From Allobosea sp. Tri-44 (lineage in GTDB: Bacteria > Pseudomonadota > Alphaproteobacteria > Rhizobiales > Beijerinckiaceae), in contig NZ_NBDP01000016.1 of NCBI RefSeq assembly GCF_004123845.1, forward strand, positions 62,001 to 126,000: a stretch of 64,000 nucleotides of DNA, in the 5' to 3' direction. Below the pieces are notes generated by a model. The model saw nothing but the letters and a program-made list of their open reading frames with translations. It had not been told where the DNA came from and made no database searches. This document shows positions 23,470 to 31,484 of the stretch, piece by piece. Every line of letters starts with the position of its first letter. Position 1 is the first letter of the stretch. Position numbers and translations under genes: made by a program.

Positions 23470-24972
23470 TCAGCGACTGCGAACGTAGATCATCGCATAG
23501 CGGTCGGAATAAGCGCGCGTCCAGCCGGGCAATTCATCGAAGAACGGAATGCGGCCGTCCCCGGCCGACAGCAGCGCCCAGTCGACTCCATATTTGCGCA
23601 ACTGGGTTTCCAGCAGCGGCTTGCCGGTGCTGCGTCCCATCGCGTCGTCCGCTTGCGTGAAGCCGTTCAGGAAAAGCTGGTCGGTGCGGCCGTCGATGAA
23701 GGTCTTGATGCCGTGGAAGATGAGAGTTCCGCCGAAGTCGTAGGAGTTGAGAACAGGGCCCGACAGGCCGCGCTGCGCAGCGAAGGCCAGCGCGTCTTTC
23801 GCCGATGTCTTTTGGCCAGGCTCGACAGCGGGGCCACGCGCTAGCATGGCGTTGGCGCCGATGACGAGAGCGACACTCGCGCCGAAGGCCAGCCGATAGT
23901 GCCCGAGCAGGAAACGCTCCAATCCGTCGCGCTGCTCCATCATCCACGTCCGGATCGAAACTGCGGGAAACTGTTCCGCGACCTGCACGGCCAGCACCAA
24001 GGGAACCAGCAGGAAGAACACGTAAACGAAGCGCTCGTGCGCGAGATAGAGATGTAGCGCAAACAGAATGAAGAGCGCCCTCGCCAGGCCGATACGGAAG
24101 CCCGAGAGGAGCAGCCCCAGCACCATCAGCAGCAAGGCCGCCTCGTTCAGAGGGGCGGCGGAGGCGTTGAACGGCCGCCACTCCATGATGAGCGGCACGG
24201 CCTCGTTGGCGCCGGCGACAGTGAAGGTGGCCAGGATGGCCTTGAGGCCATAGGGGTTGATCAGGCTCACCAACGGGCAAAGCGCGCCGAAGATGCACCA
24301 TTGAGCCAGGAGTCGTGGCCGCGTCAGCCGATAGCGGATGAGGACATCCAGTCCCGCAAAGGCTGCGATGACGAAGCCGAGCGTGAACGAGGCGTGGAGA
24401 TTGGTCCACAGCCAGAGTAACCCAAGCAGCCCGAGGCTGGGTGGCCGGCCGGCGCCTGCGACCCGGAACAGATTGGCTGTCCATACCACGATGATGGGCA
24501 GTGTGAAGACATGCGGCCGGGCGGTGAAGACGAAAGCCGACAGAAGGGCGAAGCTCAGAGCCAGGGCCATTGCGAGGCTCGGCTTCAGCGCCTCTCCGAG
24601 CTGCCAGGCGAGCAGGAAGACCATCAGCGAGATCGCTGTGGCTGTGACGAGTGCGACCCCGTTCCAACCGGCGCCCTTATAGGCCAGCGCCAGGAGCACC
24701 TGGCTCAGCCATTCCTTCGCGATCCAGGGCTGACCGGCGAAGCTGTGCGAGTAGCTGTCGATGGTTGGGAACGTGCGGGTGGCAAGCATGTCGAGCCCGA
24801 CACGAATGTGCCACCAGCTGTCGGGATCCTGAAGAAGGGCCGGGGTGCGGGCGAGCAGAATCGCGGCCATGACGGCAGCCGCAAGCAGGCTGAAGATCAA
24901 CCTCATGCGCCAGGCTTCTCCGGCAGGCGACAGCGAGCCAGCCAGGGGCTGGATGGTTTGGCTAGCACTCAT
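23470..24972 (-). CDS. Polytopic GT-C-like membrane protein, last gene of a gtr-like cluster
   Basis: A 500-residue protein with about 11-12 hydrophobic segments. After the first membrane helix there is a periplasmic loop reading LLQDPDSWWHIRVGLDML, an acidic D-P-D-S-W-(W/H) motif of the kind found in GT-C fold polyprenyl-phosphate-dependent glycosyltransferases. A soluble C-terminal domain of about 130 residues follows the last helix (FIDGRTDQLF, DWALLSAGDG). By position it would be the GtrC-like enzyme that attaches a sugar to an acceptor outside the membrane. I do not recognise a named family. Its ATG overlaps the GtrA stop by 4 bases. Confidence 0.72.
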   Translation of the reverse strand: MSASQTIQPLAGSLSPAGEAWRMRLIFSLLAAAVMAAILLARTPALLQDPDSWWHIRVGLDMLATRTFPTIDSYSHSFAGQPWIAKEWLSQVLLALAYKGAGWNGVALVTATAISLMVFLLAWQLGEALKPSLAMALALSFALLSAFVFTARPHVFTLPIIVVWTANLFRVAGAGRPPSLGLLGLLWLWTNLHASFTLGFVIAAFAGLDVLIRYRLTRPRLLAQWCIFGALCPLVSLINPYGLKAILATFTVAGANEAVPLIMEWRPFNASAAPLNEAALLLMVLGLLLSGFRIGLARALFILFALHLYLAHERFVYVFFLLVPLVLAVQVAEQFPAVSIRTWMMEQRDGLERFLLGHYRLAFGASVALVIGANAMLARGPAVEPGQKTSAKDALAFAAQRGLSGPVLNSYDFGGTLIFHGIKTFIDGRTDQLFLNGFTQADDAMGRSTGKPLLETQLRKYGVDWALLSAGDGRIPFFDELPGWTRAYSDRYAMIYVRSR

Positions 24973-25412
24973 GGCTTGCGAGCTGTGGCGTCAGGCGGCA
25001 GCTGAGCCCGCAAACCGGGACGGGCGACGAACACGTACCGGGAGGAGCCGAGATAGAAGAGGATGGAATAGGTGCAGAGGCCCGCGAGCTGGGCCAGGGG
25101 CGATTCCACGAAACCGAGCGATCTCGCCAAGGTCAGGACAGCGAGATTCGCGCAATAGGCGACCAGGAAGACGAGCACATAGCGACGGCCCTCGCTCATG
25201 CGCGGGCCCGCGTCGCTGCCGAAGGTCCAGCGCCGATTGAGCGCAAAGCCGGCGAGGAGCCCGGCGGCATAGCCGGCCGCGTTCGAGACGATATCGCCCC
25301 AGCCCAAGGCGAGACCCGTCAGGATAACAGCGTAGCCGAGCGCCGTGTTGACAAGCCCGACCATCCCAAATCGCAGCACGCGCAGCCGCTCAGGCGGCTG
25401 ATTTGACCGCAT
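24969..25412 (-). CDS. GtrA-family membrane protein (putative lipid-linked sugar flippase)
   Basis: A 147-residue protein with four hydrophobic helices. RFGMVGLVNTALGYAVI in helix 1, GYAAGLLAGFALNRRWTF in helix 2 and SRYVFV at the end of helix 4 are the GtrA/DPMS_TM signature. In phage serotype-conversion clusters, GtrA is thought to flip undecaprenyl-phosphate-linked glucose made by GtrB. ATG 25412 is preferred to TTG 25418. It overlaps the methyltransferase stop by about 23 bases and the next gene by 4, so the genes form one translation-coupled unit. Confidence 0.88.
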   Translation of the reverse strand: MRSNQPPERLRVLRFGMVGLVNTALGYAVILTGLALGWGDIVSNAAGYAAGLLAGFALNRRWTFGSDAGPRMSEGRRYVLVFLVAYCANLAVLTLARSLGFVESPLAQLAGLCTYSILFYLGSSRYVFVARPGLRAQLPPDATARKP

Positions 25413-26091
25413 GGACAAAATACTGCGCTCCGAGGGGAAAACGGGTGAGATAGCGCTCGAGCGGCCGGAGCCGCGCCAGTGGTCGCGGAAAGAAGATTCG
25501 GTAGACGGCCCTGGCTTCCGGCAGGCCGGCCGATGCGATTCTGGCGCGCATTTCGTTCGCTGCGATCAGAACGGCATCCTTGTCGAAGGGGCAGTTCCGC
25601 ACGGCATGCCTGGTCAACGGATTGAGAGGGTTGTGCTCGAACAGGAAAAGGCTGCCGCCGGGAGCGAGCACCCGCGCGATCTCGCTGAGCAGTCCCGCCT
25701 GCAGCTGCTCGGGAATGTGGTGAAAGACGCAGGCGGCGAAGACGACATCGAACCGTCCCTCTGCGAAAGGGATCGCCTCGCCGTCGAACGGCGTGAATTG
25801 TGCCTGTCCGGGAAAGCGTCTTGCGGCCATGTCGAGCGATTGTGCCGACGGGTCCAGCAGCACGATCTCGGCATCGGGAAAGATCGCGCGCATGGGGCCC
25901 AGCGAGTTGCCGATGCCTGCGCCGAAGTCGAGAATCCGGTTTGGACGGCGTCCCGCCGCCATGAGGGTGGTCGCGACGTCCTCGATCTTGTATCTGGCGA
26001 AAAAATCCGGCGTCTCGCCACTCATGCGGATGCTGGCGGCGTGCTGCTCCTGATAGTCGAGAGCGAACTGGTCGAATTCCGCCTCAGGCAC
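25390..26091 (-). CDS. Class I SAM-dependent methyltransferase in the gtr-like cluster
   Basis: A 233-residue Rossmann methyltransferase. Motif I is ILDFGAGIGNSLGPM (about residue 57), motif II has IVLLDPS, and motif IV is FDVVFAACVFHHIPEQ. The N-terminal FDQFALDYQEQH and SGETPDFFARYKI segments define a subgroup I associate with glycan or polyprenyl loci. The start is a GTG at 26091, embedded in the end of the glycosyltransferase (GTGCCTGA). The acceptor may be the sugar, the lipid carrier or a small molecule; the sequence does not say. ATG starts upstream lie inside the glycosyltransferase frame and are rejected. Confidence 0.85.
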   Translation of the reverse strand: MPEAEFDQFALDYQEQHAASIRMSGETPDFFARYKIEDVATTLMAAGRRPNRILDFGAGIGNSLGPMRAIFPDAEIVLLDPSAQSLDMAARRFPGQAQFTPFDGEAIPFAEGRFDVVFAACVFHHIPEQLQAGLLSEIARVLAPGGSLFLFEHNPLNPLTRHAVRNCPFDKDAVLIAANEMRARIASAGLPEARAVYRIFFPRPLARLRPLERYLTRFPLGAQYFVHAVKSAA

Positions 26092-27112
26092 TGACGGCAC
26101 CCTTAACCCGATCTTGCAGCTCGTGCACGGGGCTGCCTTGGGCCCCAGCCGTGCCGTCACAGACGATTTCGGCGACGATGTAGAGGGGACGACGCTTGGT
26201 CTCCATGTACATGCGCCCGAGATACTCGCCGAAGATGCCGAGTACAAGCAGTTGTACGCTGCCAAGGATCAGGATGATCGCGGCAAGGCTGGTCCAGCCG
26301 GGAATAACGTTGCCGGCCAGCCATGACATGATGGTGTAGCCTAGGACGCAAAGTCCGAGCACGCCAAAACCCATCCCCAGATGCGACGCGAATCGCAAGG
26401 GCGCGATGGAGAAGCTCGTCATCGCGTCGAAGGCCAGGAGCAGCATCTTCTTCAGCGGGTAATGCGTCGTTCCCGCAAAGCGCGGATGCCTTTCATACGG
26501 AAAGGCCACCTGCCGCAAGCCGATCCAGCTCACCATGCCGCGTACGAAGCGGTAGCGCTCAGGCATCGCGTTCAGATGGTCGAGCGCGCGCCGGCTCATC
26601 AGGCGGAAATCCCCGGCGTCCGCGGCGATCTCGATATCGACCATCCCCCGCAACAGGCGATAGAACAGGGCGGCGCTGGAGCGTTTGAACAGGCTCTCGC
26701 CGTCGCGCTTCAGGCGCTGGCCATAGACGACGTCGAAGCCTTCATCCATCTTCGCCATCATCGTACCCAGAAGCTCGGGCGGATCCTGGAGGTCTGCGTC
26801 GAGGATAAGGCAGCGTTCGCCCCGGCAAAACTCGAGCCCCGCGGTGAGCGCGATCTGGTGGCCGTAGTTCCGGGCGAGATCCATGCCGACGACATGGCTG
26901 TCACGGCGAGCGAGATCGAGAATCGCTTCCCGGGTGCCATCGGTCGCACCATCGATGATGAGGACGATTTCGTAGGATGGCCCGACCGCCGCCAGGCAGG
27001 CGGCGCTCACGCGCCGGTGCAGCTCGGCGATGCCGGCCCGCTCGTTGTAGCAGGGCACCACGACCGACAGCGCTATGCTGTGTCGAAAGGCGCCATGATG
27101 AGGATCGGCCAT
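26084..27112 (-). CDS. Family 2 glycosyltransferase, GtrB/ArnC/DPM1-like
   Basis: A 342-residue membrane-anchored GT2. The catalytic domain begins LSVVVPCYNERAGI, with the nucleotide-binding IIDGATDGT, the metal-binding LILDADLQDPPE (D-x-D region) and GDFRLMSRRALD. Two hydrophobic helices near residues 230-305 and the motif FGEYLGRMYMETKRRPLY near the C-terminus are typical of GtrB-like polyprenyl-phosphate hexosyltransferases. It would transfer a sugar from a nucleotide donor to undecaprenyl phosphate on the cytoplasmic face. It is the first gene of the minus-strand cluster. ATG 27121 is an alternative start. Confidence 0.9.
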   Translation of the reverse strand: MADPHHGAFRHSIALSVVVPCYNERAGIAELHRRVSAACLAAVGPSYEIVLIIDGATDGTREAILDLARRDSHVVGMDLARNYGHQIALTAGLEFCRGERCLILDADLQDPPELLGTMMAKMDEGFDVVYGQRLKRDGESLFKRSSAALFYRLLRGMVDIEIAADAGDFRLMSRRALDHLNAMPERYRFVRGMVSWIGLRQVAFPYERHPRFAGTTHYPLKKMLLLAFDAMTSFSIAPLRFASHLGMGFGVLGLCVLGYTIMSWLAGNVIPGWTSLAAIILILGSVQLLVLGIFGEYLGRMYMETKRRPLYIVAEIVCDGTAGAQGSPVHELQDRVKGAVSA

Positions 27113-27221
27113 GAGCTCCATCCAAGTTTGCTCGAGGATGGCTGAGTTCGGTTGGGGAATCGTTAAATCCAGCAAGACGGAACGCAGCGAAGTCCATGAA
27201 CAAATTTGACGGCCTCGGTGC

Positions 27222-27248
27222 TTGACAGTCCGGGCCCGGGGCCATAAT
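27222..27248 (+). promoter_or_regulatory. Promoter of tRNA-Asp
   Basis: A consensus TTGACA (27222-27227) and CATAAT (27243-27248), spaced 15 bp, lie 37 bp before the tRNA. The perfect -35 fits a housekeeping-sigma stable-RNA promoter, with a GC-rich stretch after the -10 as a possible discriminator. Confidence 0.6.
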
Positions 27249-27285
27249 CCCAACCCCGCCGAGGACATGTTCCTCCGCCGCCCGC

Positions 27286-27362
27286 GCGGGCGTAGCTCAG
27301 TTGGTTAGAGTGCCGGCCTGTCACGCCGGAGGTCGCGGGTTCGAGCCCCGTCGCCCGCGCCA
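27286..27362 (+). tRNA. tRNA-Asp (anticodon GTC)
   Basis: A 77-nt class I tRNA. The acceptor strands GCGGGCG and CGCCCGC pair perfectly, the discriminator is G and CCA is encoded. The D arm is AGCTCAGTTGGTTAGAGT. The anticodon stem CCGGC/GCCGG holds CTGTCAC, giving GTC. The T arm contains GGGTTCGAGCCCC. Antisense ORFs over it reading ATGLEPATSGVTG are well-known tRNA artefacts. Confidence 0.97.
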
Positions 27363-27632
27363 TTTCAAACGATTTCCCAGAACTTGTATCCACTGCTTTC
27401 GCAGGCGCCGAAGACATTCGAAGCGGCGTCTTTGACAAGCGGATGACACGGCCTGCCGGCTGCAACGTCAATGTCTGGTGTTGCGCAGGAACTCGGCGAG
27501 GCGCGCGTTTTTGGTCGCGCCGAAGATCTGGTCGCCATGCGGTTGCAGCTTGTTCCGCACCGACGGGAACAATCGCGTTCCGCGGCGGTTGTTGTCGAGG
27601 CTCGGCCTGCGCCGGCACTTGGAGGAAACACG

Positions 27633-28004
27633 ATGCGTAAGCGGACTTTCATCGCGGCTTTGATCGGTGGCTTGACCTTGTCGGTCCCCGCATGGGCTTC
27701 GCCCGCTCGCGAATCTGCCCCGGCCGGCGAGGCTGCGATTGCCCGTGGGCTCGACGATCTCGACGTCGCGTTCACGCGCCATACGCGCGAGCACCGCATG
27801 TGGGAGATCCAGCGGAACCTCGAGCGGCAGAATCGCGGTCGCGGCTATGGCTACGGACGCGGTTATGATCGTGGCTATGGTCGTGGCGATGGCTACGGGC
27901 GTGGACGCGACTATGGCCCGCCTCCGGGGCGCGGCTATGGCGGCGGTTACGGGGGCCGAGGTTATATCCGCGGAGGCGATCCCTATAGCGGTAGCACCTA
28001 CTGA
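27633..28004 (+). CDS. Small secreted protein with Gly/Arg/Tyr-rich repeat tail
   Basis: A 123-residue protein. Residues 1-22 (MRKRTFIAALIGGLTLSVPAWA) form a clear Sec signal peptide. Residues about 25-65 hold a charged helical segment (GLDDLDVAFTRHTREHRMWEIQ). The last 55 residues are low-complexity, with repeated Y-G-R-G, R-G-Y-x-R-G-Y and G-G-Y-G-G units. GGAGGA precedes ATG 27633. No family is recognised. Such tails bind polyanions or self-associate, so an envelope or periplasmic role is possible. The 270 bp between tRNA-Asp and this gene show no supportable gene. Confidence 0.7.
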   Translation: MRKRTFIAALIGGLTLSVPAWASPARESAPAGEAAIARGLDDLDVAFTRHTREHRMWEIQRNLERQNRGRGYGYGRGYDRGYGRGDGYGRGRDYGPPPGRGYGGGYGGRGYIRGGDPYSGSTY

Positions 28005-28070
28005 AGCGCCGAGGTCTTCGATCCGGTATCGGACTGAGGGACGCATCGCGTCTCTTCTCCGATGCCGAGC

Positions 28071-28673
28071 CTACCAGGGCCGGCGCGGGCCCGTGTCGAT
28101 GTGGATCAGCCCGTTCCAGTAGACCTTGTTGCCGCCGACCTCGGGCAGGTTGCGGGCCCACTCCAGAACGACACGCGGCCTGACGCCCGGCACCCGGAAA
28201 TCCATCGCCTCGCAGCGCTTGTGATAGGAGCCGCGCCGCGCCCGCCACGGCGGACGCCACGTCGAGGTCACCTTCACCGCCCCGTATTTGTCCGAGATCT
28301 TGCCGAGAATCGCCTTCAGCACCGGCGGCAGGCAGACGATCGAGGTTCCTGGATCGGTCGAGATTCCCGGCTTGTCAGGCTTCTCGTCCGGATCGAAGGC
28401 GGGCTCTTCGCCGACCTGCCCCGGCGTACGCTGCGGCCATTCCGGGCCTTCATCGTCGTCGGGCTGGGCGAGGGTGGGGGCTGGGCCTGAGACAGCGCTG
28501 GCTTCGATTGGCGCTGCTGGCACCACGACGATCGGTGGCGCGCCCGGCTTGATCTGCAGGTCGAGGTCGAAGGGGCGTTCGGGCGGCAGCGGCGCCAGCA
28601 TCATCTGCGCCGCGGCTGGGTGGCCGAACGCCATCCCGGCGGCACAGGTGCCAGCCAGCACGACTCTCCGCAT
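28071..28673 (-). CDS. Peptidase M15-like (VanY/YcbK-type) putative peptidoglycan hydrolase
   Basis: A 200-residue exported protein. A signal peptide ends near A-A-A-Q, followed by a proline- and acid-rich linker of about 70 residues. The C-terminal domain shows TSTWRPP, SYHKRCEAMDFRV and LIHIDTGPRR, matching the H-x(6)-D and distal H zinc-ligand pattern of M15 D-Ala-D-Ala carboxypeptidases and the DUF882/YcbK group. A role in trimming cell-wall peptides in the periplasm is likely but unproven. GTG 28682 is an alternative start. It converges with the Gly/Arg-rich gene. Confidence 0.75.
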   Translation of the reverse strand: MRRVVLAGTCAAGMAFGHPAAAQMMLAPLPPERPFDLDLQIKPGAPPIVVVPAAPIEASAVSGPAPTLAQPDDDEGPEWPQRTPGQVGEEPAFDPDEKPDKPGISTDPGTSIVCLPPVLKAILGKISDKYGAVKVTSTWRPPWRARRGSYHKRCEAMDFRVPGVRPRVVLEWARNLPEVGGNKVYWNGLIHIDTGPRRPW

Positions 28674-28682
28674 GGCAATCAC

Positions 28683-29075
28683 GAGGCGCGGGACGCCGAT
28701 GGCGGGAAAGCGGCCACGATGCCGCAGTCACGATGCGTTGTTGGCCTCGGCATTCCCGCAGCGGTGCTCCTGACGCATCGGCAGCGTTTGCCGACGAATC
28801 GTGCCGGCGCCGAAGACTGACGTTACGTCCCCGTTTGCCACGCTTCGACGCGCCGCGACAACCGCCTTGCGTCAGGCACGATAGGTCGTGAGAATCGAGG
28901 TCGAAACGCCCGGGAAACGGGACACTTTCGCGAGGCGGGTCGACATATGCGGCAAAGACATGGCGATAGCCGCGTTGTGCGGCGCGGCGAACCCTTGCGT
29001 GATTCTAAAGCAGGGTCTAATCGACTGGCGAGATTGAGGGCGCCGCCTCGGCGCCGGGTTGAAGCGGGGTGACAG
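28683..29075 (+). promoter_or_regulatory. Divergent region upstream of nuoA, with a candidate promoter
   Basis: These 393 bp separate the M15-like gene from nuoA, and I see no supportable ORF. TTGCGT (28992-28997) and TCTAAT (29013-29018) with a 15-bp spacer lie about 60 bp before nuoA and are the best promoter-like pair. The roughly 50-bp leader after them contains a short GC-rich stem (GGCGCCGCCTCGGCGCC) just upstream of the nuoA ribosome-binding region. Confidence 0.35.
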
Positions 29076-29456
29076 ATGCAAGCTCTTCCTGTGCAGTCCC
29101 TGCTATCGGACTACCTGCCTCTGGTCATCTTCGTCGGCCTGTCGATCGTGATCGGCCTGGCACTCCTGATCGCGCCCTTCGCCGTCGCCTATTCCAAGCC
29201 CGACGCCGAGAAGCTCTCGGCCTATGAGTGCGGCTTCAACGCCTTCGACGATGCGCGCATGAAGTTCGACGTGCGCTTCTACCTCGTCGCCATCCTGTTC
29301 ATCATCTTCGACCTCGAGGTCGCCTTCCTTTTCCCCTGGGCGGTCGCCTTCGGCGGTCTCGGCTGGTTCGGCTTCTGGTCGATGATGATCTTCCTCGGCG
29401 TGCTGACCGTCGGCTTCGTCTATGAGTGGCGCAAGGGTGCGCTCGAGTGGGACTGA
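29076..29456 (+). CDS. nuoA: NADH-quinone oxidoreductase subunit A
   Basis: A 126-residue three-helix membrane subunit of complex I, at the junction of the membrane and peripheral arms. Signature segments are [40 protein letters not shown] split over helices 2 and 3; the Cys in YECG lies in the loop that closes over the quinone site. It is the first gene of the operon, with a 72-bp non-coding gap before nuoB. Confidence 0.97.
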   Translation: MQALPVQSLLSDYLPLVIFVGLSIVIGLALLIAPFAVAYSKPDAEKLSAYECGFNAFDDARMKFDVRFYLVAILFIIFDLEVAFLFPWAVAFGGLGWFGFWSMMIFLGVLTVGFVYEWRKGALEWD

Positions 29457-29528
29457 CCATTTGTCGCGTAAGCTTGATACCGCCCTGTCACCGATCTTAC
29501 ATTCGACGAAACCTAAAGGTTCGAACTG

Positions 29529-30113
29529 ATGGCCATGACAGCGATCGATCGCGGTGATCCGCTCGTCGCGCCGGCGCCCAGGGGCCTGCTCGGCCCGGAC
29601 GGCAAGCCGGTCGGCACGCGCGATCCCTTCTTCGTCGAGATCAACAACGAACTGGCCGACAAGGGCTTTCTGGTCACGGCGACCGACGACCTGATCAACT
29701 GGTCGCGCACCGGCTCGCTGATGTGGATGACCTTCGGCCTCGCCTGCTGCGCGGTCGAGATGATGCAGCTCTCCATGCCGCGCTACGATGTCGAGCGCTT
29801 CGGCTTTGCACCGCGCGCCTCGCCGCGCCAGTCCGACGTGATGATCGTCGCCGGCACGCTGACCAACAAGATGGCCCCAGCCCTGCGCAAGGTCTACGAC
29901 CAGATGCCGGAGCCGCGCTACGTCATCTCGATGGGCTCCTGCGCCAATGGCGGCGGCTACTACCATTACAGCTATTCGGTGGTGCGCGGCTGCGACCGGA
30001 TCGTGCCGATCGACGTTTATGTGCCGGGCTGCCCGCCGACCGCGGAAGCGCTGCTCTATGGCGTGCTGCTGCTGCAGAAGAAGATCCGGCGGACGGGGAC
30101 GATCGAGCGGTGA
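29529..30113 (+). CDS. nuoB: NADH-quinone oxidoreductase subunit B
   Basis: A 194-residue peripheral-arm subunit that carries the terminal [4Fe-4S] cluster N2. The adjacent cysteines are in LACCAVEMM, followed by the third in [11 protein letters not shown] and the fourth in [15 protein letters not shown]. Residues 1-35 are a polar N-terminal extension usual in alphaproteobacteria. An ATG at 29535 is also possible. A small ABM-like gene, not nuoC, follows. Confidence 0.97.
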   Translation: MAMTAIDRGDPLVAPAPRGLLGPDGKPVGTRDPFFVEINNELADKGFLVTATDDLINWSRTGSLMWMTFGLACCAVEMMQLSMPRYDVERFGFAPRASPRQSDVMIVAGTLTNKMAPALRKVYDQMPEPRYVISMGSCANGGGYYHYSYSVVRGCDRIVPIDVYVPGCPPTAEALLYGVLLLQKKIRRTGTIER

Positions 30114-30133
30114 GCGAGGCCGGAGCCAGCGTG

Positions 30134-30433
30134 ATGCGGCAGTGGCGGGCGCGAGCCACGCCGGAGGGTGCGCTCGCCTATCGCGCGCATCTTTCCGGCT
30201 CGGTGCTGCCGCAGCTGCAGGCGCTGGCTGGCTTTCGCGGCGTTGCGCTGCTCAACCGCCAGGTTGCCGGCGAGGTCGAGATCACTGTGCAGACCCGCTG
30301 GGAAAGCATGGCCGCGATCGCGGTGTTCGCGCAGCCTGATCTGGAGGCTGCAGTGGTCGAGCCGGCGGCCGCAGCCGTGCTGTTGAGCTATGATGATGTG
30401 GTGACGCATCACCAGGTCATTCTCGAAGGATGA
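30134..30433 (+). CDS. Small ABM-like (antibiotic biosynthesis monooxygenase-fold) protein inside nuo
   Basis: A 99-residue protein with a predicted dimeric alpha+beta-barrel pattern: [11 protein letters not shown], then [36 protein letters not shown]-x-S-x-x-A-I-x-x-F motif of this kind is typical of ABM-domain proteins, which act in heme or quinone chemistry or have no known activity. GGAG at 30122-30125 precedes ATG 30134 by 8 bases; a GTG at 30110 overlapping the nuoB stop is an alternative. It sits 4 bp before nuoC, so it is co-transcribed with complex I. Confidence 0.75.
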   Translation: MRQWRARATPEGALAYRAHLSGSVLPQLQALAGFRGVALLNRQVAGEVEITVQTRWESMAAIAVFAQPDLEAAVVEPAAAAVLLSYDDVVTHHQVILEG

Positions 30434-30437
30434 TGCG

Positions 30438-31043
30438 ATGAGCGAAGCGCTCGCGACATTGGGTGAAGAGATCAAGACGGCGCTGCCCGGCGCGGTGACC
30501 GACGCCGTCGTCGCCTATGGCGAGCTGACCGTGCTCGCCGAGGCCGCCGCGATCGTCGACGTTCTCAGGACCCTCTACGACGACCCGCGCTTCCGCTTCG
30601 TCAATTTCACCGACATCGCCGGCGCCGACTATCCACAGCGCGAGAAGCGCTTCGAGGTCGTCTACCACCTGCTCTCGCCGCGTCATAACCAGCGCGTGCG
30701 CGTCAAGGTTCAGACTGACGAAGCGACCCCGGTGCCGTCCGTGATCGAGGTCTTCCCGGCGGCGAACTGGTACGAGCGCGAGGCCTACGACTTCTACGGC
30801 ATCCTGTTCTCGAACCATCCGGATCTGCGCCGCATTCTCACCGATTACGGCTTCGAGGGTTATCCGCTGCGCAAGGACTTCCCTCTGACCGGCTTCGTCG
30901 AGGTCCGCTATGACGACGAGCAGAAGCGCGTCGTCTACGAGCCGGTGAAGCTGAATCAGGAGTTCCGCAACTTCGACTTCCTCTCGCCCTGGGAAGGGAC
31001 CGAATACGTCCTGCCGGGCGACGAGAAGGCCAAGGCGGGCTGA
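30438..31043 (+). CDS. nuoC: NADH-quinone oxidoreductase subunit C
   Basis: A 201-residue peripheral-arm subunit with no cofactor, the homologue of the mitochondrial 30-kDa subunit. [11 protein letters not shown], the family signature ERE-x-YDFYGI (read here as [23 protein letters not shown]) and the segment [17 protein letters not shown] are diagnostic. It is separate from nuoD, as in alphaproteobacteria and mitochondria, rather than fused as in E. coli. Confidence 0.97.
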   Translation: MSEALATLGEEIKTALPGAVTDAVVAYGELTVLAEAAAIVDVLRTLYDDPRFRFVNFTDIAGADYPQREKRFEVVYHLLSPRHNQRVRVKVQTDEATPVPSVIEVFPAANWYEREAYDFYGILFSNHPDLRRILTDYGFEGYPLRKDFPLTGFVEVRYDDEQKRVVYEPVKLNQEFRNFDFLSPWEGTEYVLPGDEKAKAG

Positions 31044-31046
31044 GCG

Positions 31047-31484
31047 ATGGGCGAGGGCGACAAACTCTCAGGTGGCTGTCTCTGCGGTTCCGTTCGCTTC
31101 ACGGCGAGGATGGCCAAGCCGGAGATGGACGTCTGCCATTGCGACATGTGTCGCAAATGGAGCGGCGGCGTGCTGATGACCGTGCCGTGCACGGACGTCG
31201 CTGTCGCCGACGAGACGCACCTTGCCGTCTATCCTTCGTCCGAATGGGGTGAGCGCGTCTTCTGCCGGAATTGCGGCACCAGCCTGTTCTGGCGCCAGCG
31301 TTCCGGCGAGGGCCATGTCGCAGTGGCGTTCCCGAGCCTCGACAACCCTTCCGATCTCGTCTTCGCCGAAGAGATCTTCATCGACGAGAAGCCTGATCTC
31401 TACGCCTTCGCGGGCGAGCGCCGGCGCAAGACCGGTGAGCAGGTGATCGCCGAATTCCATGCCGCCCAGGAAGGCCGGACATGA
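31047..31484 (+). CDS. GFA-family zinc protein inside nuo
   Basis: A 145-residue CENP-V/GFA-fold protein. [22 protein letters not shown] and [12 protein letters not shown] provide the two-zinc cysteine pattern. It starts 3 bp after the nuoC stop and its own stop overlaps nuoD's ATG by 4 bases, so it is translationally stitched into the complex I operon. Some relatives act on small thiol adducts, but most have no known function. It is a paralogue of the GFA protein at 1110-1523 but diverged in the spacing and middle region. Confidence 0.85.
   Translation: MGEGDKLSGGCLCGSVRFTARMAKPEMDVCHCDMCRKWSGGVLMTVPCTDVAVADETHLAVYPSSEWGERVFCRNCGTSLFWRQRSGEGHVAVAFPSLDNPSDLVFAEEIFIDEKPDLYAFAGERRRKTGEQVIAEFHAAQEGRT

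Noticed and set aside
27163..27618. Minus-strand ORF containing ATGLEPATSGVTGRHSN
   Set aside because: Same artefact, opposite tRNA-Asp.
27363..27632. Degenerate coding remnant after tRNA-Asp (minus-strand ending KNARLAEFLRNTRH)
   Set aside because: The ending looks protein-like, but the upstream part of the frame does not and overlaps the Gly/Arg-rich gene; too weak to call a pseudogene.
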